Below are positions 23,056 to 32,329 of a stretch of 64,000 bases of DNA, piece by piece. Every line of letters begins with the position of its first letter. The stretch's first letter is position 1. The DNA comes from Lycium barbarum (taxonomy: Eukaryota > Streptophyta > Magnoliopsida > Solanales > Solanaceae): positions 89,616,321-89,680,320 of the forward strand of contig NC_083341.1 of the NCBI RefSeq assembly GCF_019175385.1. Direction: 5' to 3'. The notes beneath the pieces were generated by a model, which searched no databases, had not been told where the DNA came from, and saw only the letters and a program-made list of their open reading frames with translations. Made by a program: the position numbers and the translations under genes.

Positions 23056-24574
23056 GGGGTTCAATCGCGCTGAGTGAATAGTGCTCGAACTTGAACTTCG
23101 ATTTCCAAGAGCAGGGTTATTCCCGAGATTCCGAAATTTTCCTAGTGGGTCTAGGACATGCCAAAAGAATGAGAGGTAGGCTTTACATACCTGGTTGGCG
23201 CCTTACGCTCCTCAAATCGCAATTCCCGTTTCGTCCAGAAACTGCAAATGGTCACTTTTACCAGTTACTATTCATGAGACTTAACATTTTAGTCTTTGGG
23301 CTATATTTGGCTACCGAAATTTCGGCAGCATTTCCCCTATAAATCTAACACCCCCGAGACTTAGCTCGGCTCAAAATATAACAACATCAACAGCCCAAAC
23401 ATCATTACACAATACGAATCACAATCAAACACATTAACTTCACAATTGCACCTTATTTCATAAGTTGGTAATCCTATTTCCAAACTTCGCAATTTCAACT
23501 CATATCCACATTATTGTATTCATTCATTCAAGATTATTCCATTACATAACAAACAAGTTCCAAACCATATACAAACATCTCCAAGGTTCACTACTTTCCA
23601 ATTTTTATTCAAAACACCAAAAGTTACGACGAACGTTCTAACTTGCGTCGTTTCATTCCGAATTCGTCATCATCAACCATAAGTCTTATTTAAGGTCTTT
23701 AGTATCATAAATATACTATGATATACACAAATATACCAAATGTATACGCTTTCCGATAACGTCCGAAATTATTTTCTAACACCAACTCAATTCTTTAATC
23801 AATCCTTCACAACATAAAGATCACCACAACACATTATTCAAACTAAACAAGATAAAATTCTTATGGCTTGCACCCCATGGAACTCACGGCCAAACACTCC
23901 CCTTTTACACACACACACCATGCACAAACACAACCTCATCCCAAAATCTTCACAATAATTCAATTACCAACACATATACATCCATTTCATATCATTAAAA
24001 CATAGAAATCTTACCTCGTTCTTAAGATTCCGATTCGCCGCAAACGTCGTCCTCTCGTCAAACTAATTGTACCACCACGAAGAGCACCTCGAACCCATCA
24101 ATTATTCTAAAGAGGCTAAGTATTTGGATTAGAAACAAAAGCCAAGAGGTTTTTTTTTTTTTCTTTCTCCTTCGGCCGAGAGCTATGCCTAGTGCCCCTT
24201 CTCTTTTTTTTTTTTGATCTTGATTCTCGATAATTTCTAAAGGTTGGCATGATATATATCCAAAATAGGAGTCATGTGCATAGCACATGACTCTTTAAAA
24301 GTGGGCTTGGGCCTCACTTGGCCGTCCACTCCCCATGATTTGGGCCTCAATTTTTGTATTCCATTTTCTTAGCCCAATTCATAAAATGTCCCGTTTTGTA
24401 ATTCCCGAAACTAATTTCCGAAGTTCCAAATTTACCCTCGGCCTTCCCCGACGTCTTAACATTAATAACTCCATAACCAACATATTCATATTCCCCAAAA
24501 TCAAAATATTTCCTCAACACACAAGTCTTCTTTGTTTCTTGATTTCTCGTTATACGAAAATACGGGACATAACA
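23056..24574 (-). repeat. Remaining half of the E3 5' LTR in normal orientation
   Basis: Collinear with 18226-19746, ending TACGGGACATAACA at 24574. About 22 bp (18204-18225) is missing at the junction. Confidence 0.93.
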
Positions 24575-24579
24575 GTTAA
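24575..24579. repeat. Target site duplication GTTAA, right side of E3
   Basis: Second copy; removing E3 plus one copy restores collinearity of the E1 LTR. Confidence 0.92.
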
Positions 24580-25830
24580 TTCAGATCTAAAGCATGTTTC
24601 CGATTATCTAACCTTAGTACGAATTCTGTTGAATGTAGAATTGTGAGTATTGGCGGGGTGTACTTAGTCAGTAAAGCTAGAGCGACATAAAGGTATGTAA
24701 GGCTAGTCCCCTTCTTTCAAAGACATGACCCCAATGTTATGATTTCTTCCCCATATTTCCACGAACTTCTTACATACCAAAAGATAAAAGTTAGAACTTC
24801 TAATGAGCTGGAGATGAGATATGTTCTATGATACTAATTATTATAATGATGCTATGATGAGCTTGATATTCTTATCCTTATGATTCCATTGATATCATTT
24901 CTAGTTGATACCTCACCTCATGATATTAGTTCCTTTAAGGTGAGACATAGCGATGAGGATTATTCTATAATGTAATCGGAGGCTCCCGACCTTATGTCAC
25001 TCCGATAGAGATATAGCTTTTACTTGAGCTCTCATGCATGCTTTAGATTATGTATGTGTAAGACTACACCGTGCCTAGTTGGCCGTGCAGACACCACTAC
25101 GATAGGTGTAGTGGGCAACTATGACGATGATTCCACCGTGCCTATATGGCCGGGCAGACACCACTAGTGGGCGGCTTGAGATGTTTACCCCGGACGCGGG
25201 CTTATAATGATCACACCATACCTATATGGTCGGGCAGTTATATATATGCTTATATGATATGATGTTGATTATTATATAAGTTAGCATGTATGACTCCGCC
25301 TTAAGAGGCAATCAGTTACAGGTTATCCCTTTATCTTATATTCTTACATCCCTTTATCATGTTATTGTGTACGCCTTACATACTCAGTACATTGTTCATG
25401 CTGACGTCCTTTCTTTTTATGGACGTTGTGTTCGTGCCCACACGTAGGCAGGGAGGCAGCCCAGATTCTTAGGAGCTATATCAGCTTATACAGGAGCACC
25501 CCACTACTCCGGAGGTGCAGCTTATTGATGCATTATTTTGTGTTCATATTCGGATATGACGGGGTCTCCAGTAGAGGCTCATAGATACGTATGCATGGGT
25601 AGTATATGTCTCACGAATACACCAGTGTATGCTTTGTATGTCATTTTGGTAGCTTCGTCGGCTGATGTACATATATGTAAATATGTTTCATAAATATAAA
25701 TGACTATCTTATGAAGAGTTTCGTGTTGAAAATGACATATGTCCAGGTTGGGTATGATAGATAGCATTGGGAGAAGTGGTCGGTAGTCAGCTTCGGGTAC
25801 CCGTCATGGCCCACTGGTTGAGTTGTGACA
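24580..25830 (+). repeat. 3' LTR of E1, right part
   Basis: Collinear with 9050-10327. Includes a GGCCGGG repeat zone (25065-25250), a double stem-loop (25384-25425) and the terminus GTTGTGACA. Confidence 0.9.
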
Positions 25831-25835
25831 AGAAC
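25831..25835. repeat. Target site duplication AGAAC, right side of E1
   Basis: Second copy of the E1 duplication. Confidence 0.9.
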
Positions 25836-25836
25836 T

Positions 25837-25848
25837 GCTTTAATACCA
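25837..25848 (-). other. Primer binding site of E0 (decayed)
   Basis: Minus strand TGGTATTAAAGC, two changes from TGGTATCAGAGC, four bases inside the E0 5' LTR end at 25853. Confidence 0.75.
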
Positions 25849-25942
25849 CTTTTGTCATGACCCAAACTAGAGGGTCATGACGGGCACCTGGCCTTACTTG
25901 TCGAGTACCACTAGACATACATCTGTAACGTAATCATAAGGA

Positions 25943-25947
25943 TAGGT
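25943..25947. repeat. Target site duplication TAGGT, left side of E4
   Basis: Matches TAGGT at 38182-38186. Confidence 0.92.
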
Positions 25948-26262
25948 TGTTATATCCCGTACTTTGTACATTCAGATATTTCAAGATAACTACGATAAGT
26001 TAAAGACAAGGCTATATTCCGGTTTTGTCTTAATGCACAAGTTGCTTGTAAGTAATATTAGTATGGAATGTTAAAGAAGGCTAGGGGTAAAAAGGGAAAT
26101 TCGCAAGAGGGCTCATGGAAATATCGAGGAAGGCTCAGGGAAATTTTGGAATTAGGAAAATAATTTTTCATGAATTGCAAAACAAAAAACAAAAGTGGGC
26201 TTGAATTTATGGGCCAAGTGGCCGGCCAAATGAAGTGGGATAAGGCCCACATGGGAGCCCAA

Positions 26263-26270
26263 TATAAATA
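26263..26270 (+). promoter_or_regulatory. TATA box of the E4 5' LTR
   Basis: TATAAATA about 315 bp into the LTR. In the 3' copy the matching site reads ATATTAATAG. Confidence 0.5.
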
Positions 26271-28318
26271 GATAAAAGATGATAAATATAGCACATTTCT
26301 CATTCTTCATCCTTAGAATTTTCAAGAAACTTGGAGAGGAAAAACATAAGAGGCTATTCGGCCAAGAAGCAAGAAAATTGAAGGCTTCAATTTTGATCCA
26401 AAAAATTATTTTCTTCTAGCATTCCTACTAATTTGAAGGTCCTCTTTAACGTGGGATAATTGTTGGAGCAAGTAGACCACCCTTTGTTGCAAGTTCATAA
26501 CTCTAGCCAAGTGAGTAATTAAGGGAAAAAGGTAAGAATTAATCTTCTTTTACATATTATGGGTGGTTGTGTATGTTGTAGTATGTAGGAATGGGTGAAA
26601 TTCATGAAAACATGGATGTATGTTGTGGCCGTGTAGATGTGTGTTGTGTAGGAATGATGAATCAATTATTTTATCTAGTGTTTTGGTTGTTGTTGTTGTG
26701 GATTCTATGTTGATAATGAAAGTTTGATGATTCTAGTTGAAGTTGTAAGTGTTGGAGAGTTGTTTAGAAGCTAATGTGACTATAGTATCACTTTTTGCAT
26801 TTATGGAAAATAATGTTGCTAGCATGTGAATTGTTGGTGAGGTCCATGAATTTGAAAGAAGGAAATGTATTGTTGTTGTTTTTGTTGCATTTAGAAGGTT
26901 TCGGGTGGAATGGAGTTTGGTTCGATTGTTTTGAATCTTGTGCGGATTGTTTGAAATGTTCTTGAATCTTGTTTAAATGACTTTGGATTAGTATTTGAGC
27001 ATGCGAGTATTGACGTTGGTTTGATTGCATGTAGTTGAAGTGAATGTAAACGGAATGCCGTTGAATTATGTTAAAGCGGGTTACTAATGTTAGAATATGT
27101 TTCAAATTGATTGTTGGTATTGTTGGAATAATTGTTGGTATGGTTGTTGATAAATTTGGCCGAGTTGGATTCTCGGGGTTAGTTGTATTTACAGGGGAAA
27201 TGCTGCCGAAATTTCTGTAAATAAAGTGTTGGTTGAAGATTGAACTTCTAGGTATCTATAGCTAATGTTTGGTACACACTAATAGTGTTGTAGATCTTGC
27301 GAAGTCAAGGACTTAAGTTCAGATTAGCTTAGGAAGCGGGCAAGGTATGTAAGGCTTACCCTTTCTTTCTTTTGGCATGATCCTTATGAAACAAGCAGAT
27401 GACGTATATGTATGATTTGAAAGAAATTCCTATTCTTAGAGCCACTAGGAGGGCTAATATTCTTGATTTCCATAAGCTACTTCATATGGCTTTGATACGT
27501 ATCTATGATTTCCGAAGCTCTATTTGATATGTTTCCGAGTCTATCTATGATTCTCATTCACTTCTTGATATGAATATTCTCAATATGATAGAGTTTATTA
27601 TATGATTGGACAACGAGATGAGCATAAAGAGTTTTGTTTCTAAAAGAGTTCTGTAAGTTTTAAATGTCCATAACTTTCTCATACTAAACCGGATTGACTT
27701 GAAACATGTTTATGATCCTTCAAATGTCTATAAGTGTACGTATCTATCGAGTCTTGATTTATGTGCATATGGTTTCGCACTACTCTGCTCGTGCAAGCCT
27801 CAGTATGTCCTTCACTGCGCCCCGGGCCAGGTTCTGTTATCGTGTGCCTCCTCTGCATTGTTCACCGCGTCCCTCATTGGAGAGCCGGGATCTGTTATAT
27901 GTATATCTGTATCTGATGATATGATGATATGGGGATGGCGGCCAGGATGGTATGTGATGATCTTATTCACCACGTCTCTCCCTAGAGGGCCGGGATCTGT
28001 TATATGCATATATGATATATGATGTCGGTATATATGATGACTCCATTCACCGCGTCCCTTACTAGAGGGTCGGGATCTATTATATGAATATTTACATGAT
28101 GACATATGTTGTCGGCACGCATGGTCTGTGTTTGGAAAGTAAGCATTTTGGCACTCTGGATGATTTACTTATTTTCTGTACTTCTTCTGACATATGACAT
28201 CGGTATGCATGATTTGCGTTCGGAAGATAAGTACCTCGGTATTCTGGCTAATGTACTTACTTTTTGTACCGTTGTTCCGATTATGGTTCTGTTTTCTGTA
28301 TTTCATGCCTTACATACT

Positions 28319-28355
28319 CAGTACATATTCCGTACTGACCCCCTTTCTTCGGGGG
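28319..28355 (+). other. Double stem-loop core, E4 5' LTR
   Basis: CAGTAC/GTACTG with 7-nt loop (28319-28337), CCCCC/GGGGG with 7-nt loop (28339-28355), then TTTCATGCCCGCAGGTA. The 3' LTR copy is at 34697-34733. Confidence 0.75.
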
Positions 28356-28888
28356 CTGCGTTTCATGCCCGCAGGTACAGACGTTCACGTGAGTGACCCG
28401 ATACCTTAGGCCATCTAATCTGCTGCTTTGGAGTGCTCCCTTGTTCTGGAGCCCATATTTTGGTACAGACTCTTCCGTTGCATATATCTATGTATATATT
28501 CAGGGGTACGGCGGGGCCCTGTCTCGTTATATGATTCTGTTGTCTTTATTAGAGGCCTGTAGACATGTATGTGGGTCATGGGTCATTATGGTTCAGTAAT
28601 GACTGTGTGGCTTGCATCTAAGCGGTTCCATTTGCTATGACAGCCTTAACGGCCTGTATGTATGTATATGTTTTGGGCGATATGTTTTACGACAGCCTTG
28701 TTGGCTTCTGTGTGATATATATTTGTTATATGTGACCGCTTAAGAGAGTATCTGATCTTTGTATCTGTATAAGTCAGTGTACGCCTTATCTGGATTTGCC
28801 ATTTGTATGTCGGTTCTGGTAAGTGGGTGTGTATGGGTGTCCAGCTCGGGCACTAGTCGCGGCCTACGGGGTTGGGTCGTGACAAAAG

Positions 28889-28900
28889 TGGTATCAGAGA
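28889..28900 (+). other. Primer binding site of E4
   Basis: TGGTATCAGAGA, one mismatch from the initiator Met site. Confidence 0.88.
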
Positions 28901-29088
28901 GGTTCGTCCTCGGAATTTCTACAGGCCGTGTCTAGTAGGGTCTTGTTTATCAGTGTGTCGTGCACCACATCTATAAACAGGAGGCTACAGGACATTTAGG
29001 ATATTACCCTTCCTTCTTATCTTAGATCGTGCGATAGAGCTGTATTATTAGGATGATTCCTTCCTAACGAATTGTTATGTTTTCAGCA

Positions 29089-30615
29089 ATGCCTCCGAGA
29101 AAAGCGACAGCTGCCCAGAAGGGCAAGTCAGCAGTAGTTGGAGAGACTAGCCAGGCTCAGAGAGTTACTCGGGCCCATGCCCAGACTATGCCCGAGATTA
29201 TGCCTCAGTCAGCGGGCTCTGTCACGCCACCATTATCAGAGGAGCCTAGAGCAGCAGCCACTGCCGCTATGGATCAGGGGCGGCTCCACCATTAGCTCCG
29301 GAGGCTCCAGCTCTTCAGCCAGGGGCAGAGGATAGGGCGATGAGAGATGTCGTATAATTGCTAACTAGATTAGTAGCAGGGCAGGCTCGCAGACGCGGGC
29401 TAGGGGGTGATGATGTAGATAGACATGACAGTTTGAGGGTTCGTGACTTCTTGACTTGTAATCCCCCATAGTTCTACGGGTCAAAGCCCGAGGAGGATCC
29501 CCAGGATTTTATTCGTCAGATGCAGCGTATGCTAAGGTTAGTCAAAGCTTCTGAAACTGAGTCTGTCGAGCTGGCTTCATATCGGTTGCGTGATGTAGCC
29601 GTTAATTGGTATGAGTCCTGGGAGCTGTCTAGAGGCGAGGATGCTCCTCCAGCAGTGTGGAATGAGTTTACAGTAGCTTCTATCGGCTACTTTTTGCCTC
29701 CAGAGATGCGGCGAGCGAGGGTTGATAGATTTTTACAGCTGAGACAGGGGGGCAGAAGTGTACGAGAGTATAGCCTAGAGTTTGACTCCCTAGCCAGATA
29801 TGCACCCACCATTGTAGCTGATATGACTGATCGGGTGCATCGATATGTGATGGGGTTGGATGATCACCTGATTGATAGCTGTATGGCGGTGGCATCCCAG
29901 CCTGGGATGGATATTGCTCGGGTGCAGGCATATGCTCAGGGATGGAGGATAGACATAGAGGGCATCAGCCCGACAGAGATTATGACCGGGGCCAGCCCAA
30001 GAGGGCTAGATCAGCTGGTTATTCTGGGGAGTTCCGAGGCGGGCAGCCTCGACAGCACACTAGACAGTCTTCTCAGCCAGCGCGAAGTGCACCCCCACAG
30101 TCTTCTGGTGAGAGATTTGATAGCACCGGATACTCAGGAGCTGGACAAAGGTCCAAGGCTTCGGGTTCGCAGGTGAGCAGAGGTTTCAGTCAGTCAAACC
30201 CACCCATGCCTCGGTGTTCTTACTGTGGGAAGCCTCACCTAGGGGAGTGTTATCGTGCTACGGGTTCCTGTTTCTTTTGTGGCCATCAGGACCATGTTTT
30301 GAGGGAGTGCCCGTTTAAGAGTGGTCCCGGTGGTTCAGCCCAGCCCACTGGGTCGGTTGCTAGTTCATCTTCCCCTTCTGTAGCTATGCGCCCTACAGGG
30401 CAGGGTATGCCGACACCGGCAGGCCGCGGTAGAGGTCGAGGCGGAGCTCCCGGTTCTAGCGGTCCTTCAAACCGCTTATATGCCTTGGCCAGCCGACAGG
30501 ACCAGGAGGCGTCACCAGACGTGGTTACAGGTATACTGTCGATCTTCTTCCGAAATGTATATGCATTGATAGATCCAGACTCTATTTTATCATATATTTT
30601 TTCCCCCGGTTGTTA
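29089..30615 (+). pseudogene. Gag with truncated protease start, E4
   Basis: Start ATG at 29089 (MPPRKATAAQKG). A frameshift near 29280 and another near 29940, plus a few stops, break it. The capsid core is open at 29520-29940 (ELASYRLRDVAVNWYESW). The C-terminal part (29942-30616) has two zinc knuckles, CSYCGKPHLGEC and CFFCGHQDHVLREC, then an RGRGRGG stretch. Protease begins (YALIDPDS, with Asp where Gly is expected in the active-site motif) and stops at 30615; decayed homology runs to about 30710. Better preserved than its neighbours but not intact. Confidence 0.85.
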
Positions 30616-30709
30616 GTAGAACTGGGATAAAACCCGAATTGATGGGATCGTTTGAGGTAGTCATACGTACAGATGAAAAGTTAATTGAGGATTTAACAGG
30701 TTAACTCGG

Positions 30710-32315
30710 TAATTGTATAGTCTGAAAAGTAGAAGGGGACCCTCTTTAGATCGGAGTGAGACACGTTACGAGAACCTTCTAGAAGTTATTAAGACCCCGA
30801 CTTGCCCTAGATTACGTGATAAAGGTCGTGCGGGGAAGTGGGTGCAACTATACCAGCATTAACGCACTGAAATGCATTAAAGTTTCGAGGTTAAGCGTGC
30901 TAGGGCGAGAGAAATTTTAGGATGGGTGACCCCCTGGGAAGTGTACTAAAATTTTCACAAATGTAGATATAAGAGACAAATGGGAAATTAGGGTAACCTA
31001 AAGGAAATTAGAATATGCGGAGTGGTTAGAAACCTTAAAGAGGTCGGGTAGGCTAAGGCATACTAGGCCGGTGAAGAAGAAGAAAGCGCAACGCAGCTCT
31101 GGAATCAGAGTAAGTTTGATTAGCGTTTGGAAATGTTTTGTAAGCGAAATGGTAGTAAATGTATATGTATGCATATGACATCCCATTTATGACTGTATCG
31201 ATCGATAGGTAAATTCCAGCAACCAGTGTTGTGATGTATGGAAGACACTAATTGAACGGAATTTAAGAAACAAAACGGAAGATGTAGTACATATATTATA
31301 AGGTAAACTGATACTGGATCTACCACTAGTTAAGGTTGGAAAGTCCTAATACAACGATATTCGGGAATAGAAAGAAACCCAGTACGTGAAGGGTAAGGAG
31401 CTTCGAAGTATCAGAAATGTCAAAAGAAGGGCATATAGGGGAGTGAAGCCTTAAGAGAGTCGACGGGCAAGCATGAGACTATTTGAGTAAAAATTCGAAG
31501 GACAGGTCTGTAACAGGATTAAAGTGTGGTAGTATGGGACAAAAGAGGAACAAACCCAAGGGAGGTTAAGGGTAGAGAATAGGAAAAGCATATGGAAGTA
31601 CGAAGGGTGCTTTAATAAGTTGACGATAGGAAATCGATTACTTATGAAAGGAAGGACCAAGATAATGAGTTGACGCAATCGACTAGAAATACCATGATAT
31701 CGAATAAGGACTCATGTAAAGATCGAGAGGTTCGATTATAAAGAAGACAAAATGAAGGATACGAAACGGGCATGAAGGAAAGGACAACTTGGCTGAATCC
31801 TCTATTGTGGAAAGGCATATTTACAAAAGGATGAATGCGTAGCCATATCGACATGGTTGCTTCGAACATAGAGGAGCCTTCCTGGAGGGTGACTTAAGAA
31901 TGGAACCGATTCACGCATATAAAAGAATATCTTACGAACTTCAGAGCCGATGCTACAAACAACAAGAGAAAAAAGCTATTCCCTAAGAAAGATTAAGGAT
32001 ACTAACGGCTTGATCGAAGGAAAAGGAGAGTAGTTGGGAAGAAAGCGACTGGGAATGGTTACGCACCAAAAAGGTAATGGAACTGTTGGACACAAACGAC
32101 AGGGGTATGTCAAGATGAAAGAAGTAAGCGTCGGAAATGGATGCCCTTATAAGTATTCCGATTAAATACGAGAACGTAGTTAGCAAGGAGATAGGCATGA
32201 CAGACCCCGTGACGAAGGAACCGTATGTGATGGCTATAAAAGAGACCCCCCCCCCCCCCCCCGAAGTGTTACGAGATCCCACAAGACCAGTTTAACATTC
32301 GAGGACGAATGTTCC
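30710..32315 (+). other. Non-coding internal region of E4 in place of RT-RNaseH-INT
   Basis: No RT, RNase H or INT motif in any frame. Starts where protease similarity fades. Contains the 5S-like segment, then about 1.3 kb of purine-rich sequence, then a 17-C run at 32246-32262. Confidence 0.75.
30840..30943 (+). ncRNA. 5S rRNA-derived sequence in E4 (not a functional rRNA gene)
   Basis: The best preserved of three copies. GGGTGCAACTATACCAGCA matches the 5' end of plant 5S rRNA. Then GTTAAGCGTGCTAGGGCGAG (box A region), GGATGGGTGACC (box C) and CCTGGGAAGT follow in correct order and near-correct spacing. The 3' end of 5S is absent. Confidence 0.88.
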
Positions 32316-32329
32316 AAAGGGGGGGAGGA
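32297..32329 (+). other. CATTCGAGGACGAATG box and polypurine tract of E4
   Basis: CATTCGAGGACGAATG then AAAGGGGGGGAGGA, abutting the 3' LTR. Confidence 0.88.

Larger units (their letters stand above)
16693..24574 (-). mobile_element. E3: young non-coding LTR element with rearranged 5' LTR
   Basis: Minus-strand element bounded by GTTAA. Its 3' LTR is 16693-19746, internal region 19747-21539, and 5' LTR 21540-24574 with the left half inverted. No Gag or Pol sequence is visible. The internal region has a purine tract next to the 3' LTR, degenerate 41-bp-type repeats and a 5S rRNA-like segment. LTR copies are nearly identical: I saw no difference between 18541-18900 and 23371-23730. It must depend on enzymes from other elements. 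Confidence 0.88.
7871..25830 (+). mobile_element. E1: full-length, decayed Tekay/Del-type chromovirus
   Basis: 5' LTR, primer site, gag, PR-RT-RNaseH-INT-chromodomain, purine tract and 3' LTR are all present in order, bounded by AGAAC duplications. The 3' LTR is split by E3. Without E3 the LTRs are about 2457 and 2412 bp. Several stops and frameshifts make it non-autonomous. It inserted in the leader of minus-strand element E0. Confidence 0.9.
25948..28884 (+). repeat. 5' LTR of E4 (group B)
   Basis: 2937 bp, TGTTATATCCCG to GTCGTGACA. TATA box TATAAATA at 26263-26270. Repeat zone with GAGGGCCGGGATCTGTTATAT units (27860-28090) and the double stem-loop at 28319-28355. Confidence 0.92.

Noticed and set aside
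24058..24288. Lysine-rich minus-strand frame in the E3 LTR
   Set aside because: Driven by T runs; the 3' LTR copy has different run lengths and loses the frame.
27699..28022. Paired 107-residue frames in the two E4 LTRs (also 34077-34400)
   Set aside because: Preserved only because the LTRs are young duplicates; they cross the tandem array and show no domain.
30840..30943. A working 5S rRNA gene
   Set aside because: The 3' end is missing and the middle is diverged; it lies inside a mobile element, so I call it 5S-derived only.
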